Source of the DNA: a bacterium
Lineage (GTDB): Bacteria; Pseudomonadota; Gammaproteobacteria; Methylococcales; Methylomonadaceae
DNA length: 52,573 nucleotides
Reading direction: 5' to 3'
NCBI GenBank assembly: GCA_030591965.1
Contig: JAUVAA010000002.1
Span: 1-52,573, forward strand
This document shows positions 40,362 to 47,930 of this stretch, one piece after another; position 1 is the stretch's first letter, and each line of letters begins with the position of its first letter. Below the pieces are notes generated by a model. It worked only from the letters and a program-made list of their open reading frames with translations, did not search any database and was not told the origin of the DNA. Position numbers and translations under genes: made by a program.

Positions 40362-41073
40362 AGTTAAGCCTTGAGTAAAAAGACTTCACAAAACTCAGAT
40401 AGAGAGCTGTTGATAAGCCAGAAGCACCAAAAATCATAGCCATCACCATAATTTGATAACGTGCGGCAATAAATGGCGAAATTCCCGATAAAATTTGCCC
40501 CGTCATCATGCCAGGCAAAGAAACCAAACCGACAGCGAATAAAGAATTAATGACTGGAATCATTGCTGCTTGAAAAGCAATATTGCGCGCGGGGATATAA
40601 GTTTTATTTTGTAATTCCGAGTGGAAACGCTCTGCAGCTAGGCTGACGCTGTTCATTGATCCAGCAAAAATCATTCCTGCAATAGGAATCATATAATGAG
40701 GGGCGTACCAAGGGTTTAATGATAGTACACCTTGGGTAATTAAAGCCAAAGTCAGTCCACTAGCTAAAAAGGTAGCAAAGAAAGCGTGTTTATATAATGT
40801 AGTGCGGTGTTCTTTTATCGAGCCTAATGCAATCCAACTGGATGCAATACACATAATGCACAAGATCAGTAAAATCAGCCAGCTATCCTGTGATTCAAAG
40901 ATAAAGGCCAAAGCATAGCCGACCAATAACAATTGGCTGAGCATACGAGCTAATGCATACACGGAGTTTGTGATACTCAGAGACCAACGTGTAAAAATCA
41001 GTAACACTAAAAGCGCAGGCGTTAATGACAGGGCAAGGCTGTTTAAGCTAAGGGTTGCGATGCTATGGCTCAT
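40351..41073 (-). CDS. FetB-like (UPF0014) ABC transporter permease
   Basis: A 240-residue membrane protein with about seven hydrophobic segments. The family blocks are LARMLSQLLLVGYALAFIF, YMIPIAGMIFAGSMNSVSLA with following AAERF, and the C-terminal VGLVSLPGMMTGQILSG. UPF0014 proteins include E. coli FetB, the permease of the iron exporter FetAB. The ATPase partner fetA is not adjacent, so the substrate is open. It overlaps the DciA-like gene by 11 bp, which suggests co-transcription. Confidence 0.85.
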   Translation of the reverse strand: MSHSIATLSLNSLALSLTPALLVLLIFTRWSLSITNSVYALARMLSQLLLVGYALAFIFESQDSWLILLILCIMCIASSWIALGSIKEHRTTLYKHAFFATFLASGLTLALITQGVLSLNPWYAPHYMIPIAGMIFAGSMNSVSLAAERFHSELQNKTYIPARNIAFQAAMIPVINSLFAVGLVSLPGMMTGQILSGISPFIAARYQIMVMAMIFGASGLSTALYLSFVKSFYSRLNYGL

Positions 41074-41109
41074 AAAATGTCTATAAATTTAAGGAGGACA
41101 CATAAAAAA

Positions 41110-41164
41110 GTAGGGCGGACTTTAGTCCGCTATTGCTAAAAAATCGGACTGAACTCCGCCCTAC
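41110..41164. repeat. REP-like palindromic element, copy 2 (inverted)
   Basis: A 55-bp imperfect palindrome with arms GTAGGGCGGACT and GAACTCCGCCCTAC, in the opposite orientation to the copy at 3565-3619. The two match at nearly every position when one is reverse-complemented. The flank GGAGGACACATAAAAAA on the left also matches the other copy's right flank, so the mobile or amplified unit is probably 80-90 bp. It lies between the FetB-like gene and the DUF502 gene. Confidence 0.85.
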
Positions 41165-41242
41165 CAGTAGGGTTAACGCCCCGTCTTAAGGTTTTTTTCC
41201 CGTTCGCGACATACAGTTTTCAATTAAAATGGTAGCCTAAAT

Positions 41243-41851
41243 TTACGATTGAAGTTGCTTAGGTTTAAGCTGCTGTAAATCATCACGCAGAGTAAGGTCC
41301 ACGCCGACACTAATAATAAAGCTAGTTGCTTCCTCTATATTCATTTCAGATTTAATGATTTTAGACTCGTGCACAATCACGGTAAAGCCAGACGTTGGGT
41401 TAGGTGAGGTTGGTATAAATAGCACATACATGTCGTCCTTTTTATTGGTGACATAAGCAGGAACCCAAACATCTTCTTTTGGGTACTCAGTAAATACAAC
41501 TTCACGAGCGCCTTTGTTTTCATGGCCAGAGAACATATTGACCACTTTTTTGGTTACTCGATAAACTGTATTTAATAAAGGAATACGGTTAACAATATTA
41601 TCAATTAAGCGAATAATCCAAGAACCGCCAGCCATGCTTAAACGGTAGCCGACATAAGCAAATAAATAAAAGCTTAAAGCGAAAATAGTAATAGTGATTA
41701 AATAATTATCCCAATAACCATAAACTATTTGAAACGCGCCTGAGATCAGCTCTTGCATAAACAGTACGATTTGCAAAATAACCACAATAGGAATAAAAGC
41801 TAAAATTCCGATTAGAAAATAATTGGCAGTACGTTTTAAAAATGCATTCAT
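41243..41851 (-). CDS. DUF502 family membrane protein
   Basis: A 202-residue protein with two N-terminal transmembrane helices (about 11-32 and 48-70) and a soluble C-terminal part with NRIPLLNTVYRVTKKVV, FTEYPKEDVWVPAYVTN and LFIPTSPNPTSGF, all conserved in DUF502. The biochemical role of the family is not known. A GGAG ribosome site precedes the start. The 170 bp downstream hold the REP-like element. Confidence 0.9.
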   Translation of the reverse strand: MNAFLKRTANYFLIGILAFIPIVVILQIVLFMQELISGAFQIVYGYWDNYLITITIFALSFYLFAYVGYRLSMAGGSWIIRLIDNIVNRIPLLNTVYRVTKKVVNMFSGHENKGAREVVFTEYPKEDVWVPAYVTNKKDDMYVLFIPTSPNPTSGFTVIVHESKIIKSEMNIEEATSFIISVGVDLTLRDDLQQLKPKQLQS

Positions 41852-41879
41852 AGGATTCTCCGTTTATTATTGTTTTTAG

Positions 41880-42608
41880 TTAAGAATTTAATGATTTTAA
41901 GAGTAATAAAGCGCCTGATAGAGCAAGGAATACGGCAAATAATTGCGTGTATTTTTTATTATTAATTCGCTTGTAAATAAATTCTTCAGTGAGTAAAAAT
42001 ACAACGACTGAAGTTTGCAATAGCAGCATATTGTCTGCGTAGGGCATGCCATCGTCATAGCCAATAAAATACAAAGTCAGTAGTTGGAATAGAGCAAAGG
42101 TTGCATAGCAGATAGCAATAGTCGCGCGGGTAATGTTTTTAGACTGATTCTGCTCATGTACTAATGCTGTGAGTAATGAACCACCCAAATTAGTAATACC
42201 ATGAACGATACCCATTAAGATAAGGTATAGCTTTTCATAACGAAGCATAGCTTTAAGTGCGAGTTCTACGCGTGGAGAAATACTTTTTAACGCGACCAAT
42301 ATTAGAAATGAACCAATGATTAAACCGATATTTAAGTGAATATTAGTAATAATAAACAAGAACAACACGATAAAAGGAATGCTGTATAGCAGCACATTTT
42401 TATATAGCTTCAAATCAATATAGCTGTAATGCTTTAACACTTGCAGCATATTAATCGCAATAGAGATAGGTAGGAGCACCGAGAGAGCATAGCTAAATTC
42501 ATAGCCGAGCAATAACAGCAGAGGCGTACCAAATAAGAGTATACCGACACCAAATATAGATTGGATAACAGTCGTGAGTAGTAAAGTAGCTAAAATATCA
42601 ACAGGCAT
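41880..42608 (-). CDS. TSUP (TauE/SafE) family permease
   Basis: A 242-residue membrane protein with about eight hydrophobic segments. The N-terminal SIFGVGILLFGTPLLLLLGY and the central GIVHGITNLGGSLLTALV are the two duplicated TauE/SafE signature regions. The family exports or imports sulfur compounds such as sulfite, sulfoacetate or thiosulfate, and its members cannot be assigned a substrate by sequence alone. It lies 28 bp upstream of DUF502 on the same strand. Confidence 0.86.
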   Translation of the reverse strand: MPVDILATLLLTTVIQSIFGVGILLFGTPLLLLLGYEFSYALSVLLPISIAINMLQVLKHYSYIDLKLYKNVLLYSIPFIVLFLFIITNIHLNIGLIIGSFLILVALKSISPRVELALKAMLRYEKLYLILMGIVHGITNLGGSLLTALVHEQNQSKNITRATIAICYATFALFQLLTLYFIGYDDGMPYADNMLLLQTSVVVFLLTEEFIYKRINNKKYTQLFAVFLALSGALLLLKSLNS

Positions 42609-42739
42609 AAAGAACCCATGGCGTCTTATTTAAAATAGTTTCAAGTATACCTTGCCCACTCGTTTCTGTATAAGCATTCTGCTAGGAATAAAGGGTTCTA
42701 TTTTGAAGAGGTCAGGGCAACGGGGCTCCGTCACGCTGA

Positions 42740-43402
42740 CTATTCGATTGTCTTAGTTCCGCAATGAGCACAAAATTTTTCATCCGCTGATAGTGCTTGG
42801 CCACAAGTAGTGCAACTGCTCTGTTCCCGAGCTTTATGGCCGCAATGACAACAGAATACAGCATTGCTTTGTATGTTCTGGCTGCAGTTGGTGCAAAGCA
42901 TATGTCTATTAGGGATTAAACGAGCGAAATAAGTCCCTATGTTTTGCTGAGTTTCGAATAAATAGGGCGTCGCTTGGTAAGCTTTAACTACCAGCCAAAT
43001 GCTAGCGGAAATAATAGCGAGTACCGCTAAACTAAAATAGATAGTTTCACCTGTGTCTTTAACAAAGGGAGAGAGTAATTGCCATAGTAATTCTTGGCTG
43101 ATTATAACAATGACTAACAGTGTAATAGGTTCGGCAATATTGCGTAAAAATGAGGCTATGCCTGCGCGAGCGGGGATAGCGGCAATTGTCGCGCGGGAAA
43201 AATAAAAAAAGATAATTAAAGCGGCGAATTTGGCACTAAACCAAATAATTTCCGCTGCTGTAAAGGTATCGGCCAATTGCAAATGGTTCATCACTGGAAT
43301 CCAGCTGATTAATTTAGCAACGACCAAGATGAGAATTAGGGTAAGTAAATGCTGCGCAGCTCTTTGGCCTGGGTTGTTCGATTGATACAAGGTAGTAGGC
43401 AT
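42740..43402 (-). CDS. Membrane protein with two C-terminal zinc ribbons
   Basis: A 220-residue protein I do not recognise at gene level. Four hydrophobic helices occupy about 15-155. The C-terminal 55 residues hold two treble-clef-like zinc ribbons: CTNC with CCHC, and CTTC with CAHC. Such double zinc ribbons are common protein-protein or nucleic-acid contact modules. It is followed by a 131-bp spacer to the TSUP gene and lies downstream of phoR. No function is claimed. Confidence 0.8.
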   Translation of the reverse strand: MPTTLYQSNNPGQRAAQHLLTLILILVVAKLISWIPVMNHLQLADTFTAAEIIWFSAKFAALIIFFYFSRATIAAIPARAGIASFLRNIAEPITLLVIVIISQELLWQLLSPFVKDTGETIYFSLAVLAIISASIWLVVKAYQATPYLFETQQNIGTYFARLIPNRHMLCTNCSQNIQSNAVFCCHCGHKAREQSSCTTCGQALSADEKFCAHCGTKTIE

Positions 43403-43514
43403 AACATATCTCTTATGATGTTAATAGCAAGAGACCATGATAATACGCTTGCTGGAAAATAGGTAAGAAAGCTATTTTTTCTTGATTTATTTATGGATAA
43501 ATATCCGTTATCCA

Positions 43515-44789
43515 TTAACAAAAGCGATGTTTAGGAAAGATGCACTTAAAACAACTGCCTTTACCTAGTTGGCTAGTAATGACTAATTGAGCATCGTGTC
43601 GAGCAAGGACATGTTTGACAATCGATAAACCAAGGCCTGTGCCGCTTTTTTGTTGTTTGCGCTTAGCATTGATACGATAAAAACGCTCGGTGACTTTAGA
43701 AATTTCCTGCTCTGGAATACCTTCTCCTTGATCGGTAACTTCAAGAGTTAAGGTGTCACCTGATTGATACCATTGCACGGTTACAATTGATTCTTCAGGG
43801 GAATACTTGAGAGCGTTCATGACTAAATTTGAGAAGGCACTACGTAGTTCTTGATCATTGCCTAGGATATTTATATCTGTATCTATAAATAGCTCAATAC
43901 GATTATTCAGTGGTTCTAAGGCGCTACTTTCTGAGCAGATTTGTTTTAATAAGGGCTGAATAGTAACGCAATCACGGGAAATCTTTTGCGTTTCTAGGTT
44001 GGCCAATAATAACAAATCATCGACTAAATGTTGCATGCGAAAGGTTTGATTTTGCATCTGCTCTAATGAATGTGTCAAAAGGGGCGAGTGCTGATCATCC
44101 ATATCGGTGAGGGTTTCTAAATAACCTTTTAAGACAGTCAGCGGCGTGCGTAATTCATGTGAGATATTATCGACAAAATCTTTACGCATACGCTCGATAT
44201 TTTTTAGGTAAGTGACATCATGCGCCACTAATAGATGCGCATTTTTACCGTAATTTACGACTTTAATTTGTAGGGTAATGTTTTTATTAATTGGCGAGTT
44301 AAGGCTTAAAATAGCATCACTATCTTTTTTAGTTAAAAAATCAACAAAAGCAGGAGTGCGAATTAAATTAGGAATGCGTTGACCTTTGTCTGAAGCTTGT
44401 AGTCCCAGTGTTTTTTTTGCGGCCTTATTAAACCAAGAAATTTCATCATGCTCTCCGAGTACGACTACAGCATCAGGTAATGCGGCTGTTGATTTACGGA
44501 ACTGCTCAATGATGGTGCTGAGTTGTTTTTTGCGTTTCTTATTGGCTTTTTTGATGCGAAAAATATGATAATAAACCTCCTCCCACAAGCCGTTATGAGT
44601 TGGGTTGTTTGCTTTTGCTCCAGCACTCAACCAATGTTCTAGTTGTTTAAGTAAATAGGATTGCCGAATAATAATAGCGATACAAACCGCTAATAAAAAA
44701 TACAAGAAATGACCAACAAAGAGGCTGGCGATAAACGCTAAGAAGACCGCAACTGTGTAGTGAAAAAAATCTTTATGCCAAAAACTCAT
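43515..44789 (-). CDS. phoR: Phosphate-regulon sensor histidine kinase PhoR
   Basis: The inner-membrane kinase that phosphorylates PhoB when phosphate is scarce. The 424 residues have two N-terminal transmembrane helices (about 10-43), a PAS domain (about 95-195), the H-box FVDNISHELRTPL with H211, an N-box with LVMNALKYSPEE, and G boxes DQGEGIP and GTGLGLSIVKHV. The start overlaps phoB by 4 bp (ATGA), so the pair is translationally coupled. Confidence 0.96.
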   Translation of the reverse strand: MSFWHKDFFHYTVAVFLAFIASLFVGHFLYFLLAVCIAIIIRQSYLLKQLEHWLSAGAKANNPTHNGLWEEVYYHIFRIKKANKKRKKQLSTIIEQFRKSTAALPDAVVVLGEHDEISWFNKAAKKTLGLQASDKGQRIPNLIRTPAFVDFLTKKDSDAILSLNSPINKNITLQIKVVNYGKNAHLLVAHDVTYLKNIERMRKDFVDNISHELRTPLTVLKGYLETLTDMDDQHSPLLTHSLEQMQNQTFRMQHLVDDLLLLANLETQKISRDCVTIQPLLKQICSESSALEPLNNRIELFIDTDINILGNDQELRSAFSNLVMNALKYSPEESIVTVQWYQSGDTLTLEVTDQGEGIPEQEISKVTERFYRINAKRKQQKSGTGLGLSIVKHVLARHDAQLVITSQLGKGSCFKCIFPKHRFC

Positions 44790-45484
44790 GAGCCCACTTT
44801 TTCAGAAAATCGATAACCGAAACCGCGCACTGTTTGTAGCCATTCCTCTCGCTCATAATTGGCAAGAATCTTTCTTAAGCGTCGGATATGTACATCTACT
44901 GTTCTTTCTTCTATGTATACACTGCGTCCCCAAACTTGATCTAATAATTGGGTGCGGTTATACACTTTATCGGGGTGTGTGAGAAAAAAACTCAGTAAAC
45001 GAAATTCGGTAGGACTAACTTCAATTTGTTTGTCAGCGATACTAACTCGGTGTTGTTCGGTGTCTAAAATAATGTCACGGAATTTGATTTGCGTTAAATC
45101 ATGGATTTTTCCGCTTCTGCGTAGGACGGCTTTAATTCTAGAGATCAGTTCCTTAGGCGAGAAGGGCTTAGTAATATAATCATCAGCACCTAAATCCAAA
45201 CCGCGAATTTTATCCGTTTCTTCGCCTTTAGCAGTGACTAAAATAATAGGTATGTCTCGATAACTTTCATTGGATTTTAAGCGCCGCGTCCACTCGTCGC
45301 CATTAATACTAGGTAGCATCCAGTCTAATAAAATAAGGTCGGGTAGACCGTCTTCTAAAAGTGATTGGGCCTGCATGACATCGCCCGCTTCCAGTACGTT
45401 AAAATCATATTGCCGTAATACCATAACCAGCATGCTACGAATAGCCTCTTCATCTTCAACAACTAAAATTGTAAATTGACTCAT
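44786..45484 (-). CDS. phoB: Phosphate regulon response regulator PhoB
   Basis: An OmpR-family response regulator that activates phosphate-starvation genes. The start at 45484 has AGGAAGG upstream and gives 232 residues; an in-frame ATG at 45520 would run through the predicted promoter. The receiver domain has the acidic pocket VVEDEE, phospho-acceptor D54 (LILLDWMLPS) and K106 (TKPFSP). The winged-helix output domain ends with RTVDVHIRRLRKIL and VRGFGYRF. A PhoB box lies just upstream, suggesting autoregulation. Confidence 0.97.
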   Translation of the reverse strand: MSQFTILVVEDEEAIRSMLVMVLRQYDFNVLEAGDVMQAQSLLEDGLPDLILLDWMLPSINGDEWTRRLKSNESYRDIPIILVTAKGEETDKIRGLDLGADDYITKPFSPKELISRIKAVLRRSGKIHDLTQIKFRDIILDTEQHRVSIADKQIEVSPTEFRLLSFFLTHPDKVYNRTQLLDQVWGRSVYIEERTVDVHIRRLRKILANYEREEWLQTVRGFGYRFSEKVGS

Positions 45485-45510
45485 ATTACCTTCCTGTTTA
45501 ACTGCTTTAT

Positions 45511-45543
45511 TGTATAACATTTAATATGACGGCTTTGTGACAG
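45511..45543 (-). promoter_or_regulatory. PhoB box and -10 element of phoBR
   Basis: On the minus strand, CTGTCAC-AAAG-CCGTCAT (45543-45526) matches the Pho-box layout of two 7-bp CTGTCAT repeats separated by 4 bp. A -10-like TATACA follows 9 bp later (45516-45511), where PhoB-dependent promoters have it, since the box replaces the -35 element. The phoB ATG is 26 bp further on. Confidence 0.75.
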
Positions 45544-45646
45544 TTGCTCCAGTAAGTGAGGGCTTAAGTCAATAGTATTGAGATTCACTCTTCATGCTAG
45601 CAGTAATATTTAAAGGTGTCGCTTTATTGAGACAGTAAATGAATTT

Positions 45647-45666
45647 GGGGGACGTAAGCTCCCCCC
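45647..45666. other. G5/C5 hairpin in a gene-free stretch
   Basis: GGGGGA and TCCCCC flank a 7-8-nt spacer and could fold as a short strong stem. It lies in the 636-bp gap (45485-46120) between phoB and the secreted-protein gene. Besides this hairpin, the gap holds the PhoB box, a sigma-54-type promoter and a long leader. I find no convincing gene in it on either strand. Confidence 0.4.
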
Positions 45667-45871
45667 CTTTGTTTCTATAGGGTTATGAATTATTACAAGT
45701 GTTACTGACTTAAAAAAATTGAGTTATCTAGAAACAAGATTGAGTATTGTCGGGCAATTGATACTAAAAAATACCAGAGAGCTTTGTGCAATAAAGGCTG
45801 CCTAAGCTGCTAAGTCACGTATTACGTACTTGTAAAGAAACTACAGCTACTATTTACTTGGAATATCCAGA

Positions 45872-45887
45872 TGGCACAATCATTGCT
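45872..45887 (+). promoter_or_regulatory. Sigma-54 (-24/-12) type promoter
   Basis: TGGCAC-AATCA-TTGCT matches the sigma-54 consensus TGGCAC-N5-TTGC-W exactly, with GG at 45873-45874 and GC at 45885-45886 (10 bp between them). The predicted start falls near 45898, within two overlapping palindromes: AGTGTAAATACACT (45889-45902) and CACTAA/TTAGTG arms (45899-45921). It faces the secreted-protein gene 230 bp downstream. No activator site has been identified. Confidence 0.65.
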
Positions 45888-46120
45888 TAGTGTAAATACA
45901 CTAATAAGTATATTGTTAGTGAGAAATGATGACCACGTTACCTGATGGCTTTTATTGTCGTTTTCTTTGTTGATCAAGCTGAGCTAGTTTCTCTTACAGA
46001 AAATAACTGCAACGAAAGAGATCAACAAGAAGGAGTGTTTGCGTTAAATTGACTGGATATTTTGAGTCGCTACCGTGGATTACACTTAATTAAGTATTAA
46101 CCTATGCCTAAGGAGGCAAG

Positions 46121-46828
46121 ATGATAAACAAGCTATCTCGGATCCTGTTTTCCCAGTGGTTTTTTGTACTCATTGCTAGCTTAGCATTCAATCATCTCGT
46201 TATTGCAGATGAAGATCAGGTGAGTACTTTAAGCATTAAGAGTGCAAGTTATGATGCGGAAAAACAGCAGCTCAAAGTTAAGGTGAAAGCGAGAGGAGAA
46301 AAACCCTTTAAGCTTAAATTAATAGATGCAGCAACGAGTAAGTTATTATTACAAAAAAACACAAAGAAAGACGAAGTGGCGTTGAAGCTCAATAAGATTA
46401 AAGGCTCTTCAGTGCCTTGCTCAGTTACAGTGCAATTAGATCAACTTAATCAATCTGTAGCGGTTAAAAATGCGCCGTCTGATTGTAGTGGAGAGGAAGC
46501 AAGGGAGTCGAGTAGTACTATTACCGAGCTAAAAATTAATGATGCAAAATATGAAGATGACCTGCTGATAGTCAGCGGTGAATTTAGTGGGAATTCGCTA
46601 AAATCTATTGTTTTATATGATGATTCAACAGGGCAGTTATTGGCAACACGCAACCGCAGCAGGGAATATAACCATTTAGTTTTTAAGGTTTATGATTTAG
46701 CGCGATCGCCTTGCCGTATTAGAGTTCAAGCAGATCAATCCAGTGCAACGCAAATCGTCGAGCATGCGGAAAACTGTGACACTGTACCTCCATTATTGAA
46801 AACCAAGCGCCACTCTGCTCTATCATAA
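46121..46828 (+). CDS. Secreted two-repeat beta-sandwich-like protein (probable truncated exoprotein)
   Basis: A 235-residue protein with an N-terminal signal (hydrophobic core about 14-29, then IADEDQ) and a strong AAGGAGG ribosome site. The mature part is an internal duplication. Units start near STLSIKSASYDAEKQQLKV (about 36) and TITELKINDAKYEDDLLIV (about 133); each has a central LLxD/xTGQLLxxxN-type stretch and ends PCxVxVQxDQ, then a final NAPSDC- or HAENC-like Cys. Each unit has a Cys pair, probably a disulfide. I do not recognise a named family. In-frame sequence after the stop still looks like protein (next entry), so this is probably the N-terminal part of a once larger secreted protein. 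A sigma-54-type promoter lies 230 bp upstream. Confidence 0.7.
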   Translation: MINKLSRILFSQWFFVLIASLAFNHLVIADEDQVSTLSIKSASYDAEKQQLKVKVKARGEKPFKLKLIDAATSKLLLQKNTKKDEVALKLNKIKGSSVPCSVTVQLDQLNQSVAVKNAPSDCSGEEARESSSTITELKINDAKYEDDLLIVSGEFSGNSLKSIVLYDDSTGQLLATRNRSREYNHLVFKVYDLARSPCRIRVQADQSSATQIVEHAENCDTVPPLLKTKRHSALS

Positions 46829-46933
46829 GTCCAGCTTGATGCAATGTTGAACCTAGCGTTAGGTGAATCGATCAATTTTTCAGGAACAGCAAGTGATCCT
46901 GAATTAGGGGTACTGAGATACGAAACCGATTAA
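46829..46933 (+). pseudogene. In-frame continuation past the stop: remnant of a PKD/cadherin-like domain
   Basis: Directly after the stop of the preceding gene and in the same frame, 34 codons read VQLDAMLNLALGESINFSGT, then ASDPELGVLRYETD, then a second stop. The INFSGTASDP phrase is typical of extracellular PKD- or cadherin-like domains that follow repeat units in large secreted proteins. The simplest reading is that the parent gene was longer and has been broken by a nonsense change and further decay. A suppressed stop or a sequencing error are alternatives. Confidence 0.6.
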
Positions 46934-46982
46934 AATTATCAATTTATGCTATTGATTCACTTAGCAAGTTAAATGGCCGAGT

Positions 46983-47018
46983 GTATATGACTCGCTTTTT
47001 TAAAACTAAGTCATATAC
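46983..47018. repeat. Perfect 10-bp inverted repeat upstream of queF
   Basis: GTATATGACT (46983-46992) and AGTCATATAC (47009-47018) flank 16 bp that include CTTTTTT. Within the left side, CGAGT/ACTCG with the T-run can also form a short terminator for the upstream gene. It ends 42 bp before the queF start, so it could serve as terminator, operator or both. Confidence 0.6.
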
Positions 47019-47060
47019 AATAATCGAATCTAAGTGCTACTGATCATAAAAGGCTAATGA

Positions 47061-47528
47061 ATGAGCGAAACAAATATTTATCAAAATTTACAACAACTCG
47101 GTGGCAAAACCAAGCTGCCAGATACACCCGAACAGGCCATCCTAGAAAGTGTGCAAAACCCGCAAGCCGATGTTGATTATATGGTGCGCTTTGTTTCACC
47201 AGAATTTACCTCATTATGCCCTCTAACCGGACAGCCTGATTTTGCCCATTTAGTTATTGATTACATCCCATCAGAAAGGTTAGTGGAAAGTAAATCACTA
47301 AAATTATTTCTCGGTTCGTACAGAAACCACGGCGCATTCCATGAGGACTGCACCATCAGTATAGCGCGTCGCATAATAAAAGAAATTGATCCTAAATGGT
47401 TACGTATAGGCGGGTACTGGTATCCTCGCGGCGGAATTCCCATTGACGTATTTTTTGCTCAAGGTGTAATCCCTCAAGGCGTTTGGGTGCCCGATCAAGG
47501 TGTTTCCCCTTATCGCGGGCGTGGTTAA
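47061..47528 (+). CDS. queF: NADPH-dependent 7-cyano-7-deazaguanine reductase QueF
   Basis: Reduces preQ0 to preQ1 in queuosine synthesis. At 155 residues it is the short unimodular type. Catalytic cysteine lies in [16 protein letters not shown] (about C56), the NADPH-binding and QueF motif [20 protein letters not shown] is complete, and the C-terminal [12 protein letters not shown] is conserved. An AAAGG ribosome site precedes the start. It stands alone between accessory genes. Confidence 0.97.
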   Translation: MSETNIYQNLQQLGGKTKLPDTPEQAILESVQNPQADVDYMVRFVSPEFTSLCPLTGQPDFAHLVIDYIPSERLVESKSLKLFLGSYRNHGAFHEDCTISIARRIIKEIDPKWLRIGGYWYPRGGIPIDVFFAQGVIPQGVWVPDQGVSPYRGRG

Positions 47529-47574
47529 TTTTAGCTTAAACTGACGGGTAGGGCACAATGTTGTTGATTTAAGT

Positions 47575-47603
47575 CCTCTCTTGCAGGAGAGGGGTGGGTG
47601 AGG
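47575..47603. repeat. CCTCTC/GAGAGG hairpin with GGGTGGGTGAGG tail
   Basis: CCTCTC-TTGCAG-GAGAGG forms a 6-bp stem followed by GGTGGGTGAGG. Sequences of this kind (a pyrimidine-rich hairpin beside GGGTGAGG) are a common dispersed intergenic palindrome in gammaproteobacteria. No other copy was seen in this window. Confidence 0.5.
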
Positions 47604-47831
47604 AGAATAAATCATGCATTTATAATTCCCCGTATTCCAGCCTTACTCAAGCTGTTATTTAAAAAAGACGAACCTGAAACAAAGACTCTCTTTATATTGC
47701 TAGATAGTGTTGGAGAATTATTTTACGACCTAGAAAAGGCGCATTTAGATAATGACAAAGTTGAGAGTATTACAGCCGAATTACAAGGTGTATTGAAAAC
47801 TGAATGGGAAGTAACCAAATCACGATCGTAG
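47598..47831 (+). CDS. Small hypothetical protein (doubtful)
   Basis: An open frame of 77 codons with GTG as the only plausible start, inside the GGGTGAGG tail of the repeat. The translated part from KKDEPETKTLFILLDSVG onward is acidic and helical and looks protein-like, whereas the first 20 residues come from repeat sequence. It may be a real small gene with a misplaced start, or the surviving C-terminus of a lost gene. No family is recognised. Confidence 0.3.
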   Translation: MRRINHAFIIPRIPALLKLLFKKDEPETKTLFILLDSVGELFYDLEKAHLDNDKVESITAELQGVLKTEWEVTKSRS

Positions 47832-47885
47832 GTAACACATAATAAATAGCTCAGCCAGACCCACACAGTGCTCAGGTTAGCAAGG

Positions 47886-47909
47886 CGTTATGTGTTGCAA
47901 CCTGTAACG
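47886..47909. promoter_or_regulatory. 24-bp inverted repeat, probable HigA operator
   Basis: CGTTATGTGTTG/CAACCTGTAACG is an inverted repeat with 9 of 12 base pairs matching, centred on GTTGCAAC. It covers the -35 box of the higBA promoter, which is where antitoxin autorepression normally acts. Confidence 0.6.
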
Positions 47910-47923
47910 TATCTAGTTATAAT
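47895..47923 (+). promoter_or_regulatory. Sigma-70 promoter of higBA
   Basis: TTGCAA (47895-47900) and TATAAT (47918-47923) are exactly 17 bp apart. The higB ATG begins only 7 bp after the -10 box, so the transcript may be leaderless or nearly so. Confidence 0.7.
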
Positions 47924-47930
47924 TTGATTT

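Noticed and set aside
45485-46120. Hidden small gene in the phoB-exoprotein gap
   Set aside because: Only very short frames occur (for example a 15-codon one at 45929), without supporting signals.
46845-46870. CCTAGCGTTAGGTG, resembling an attC R' end
   Set aside because: It lies inside in-frame sequence encoding LNLALGES of the decayed exoprotein and has no partner arm at attC distance.
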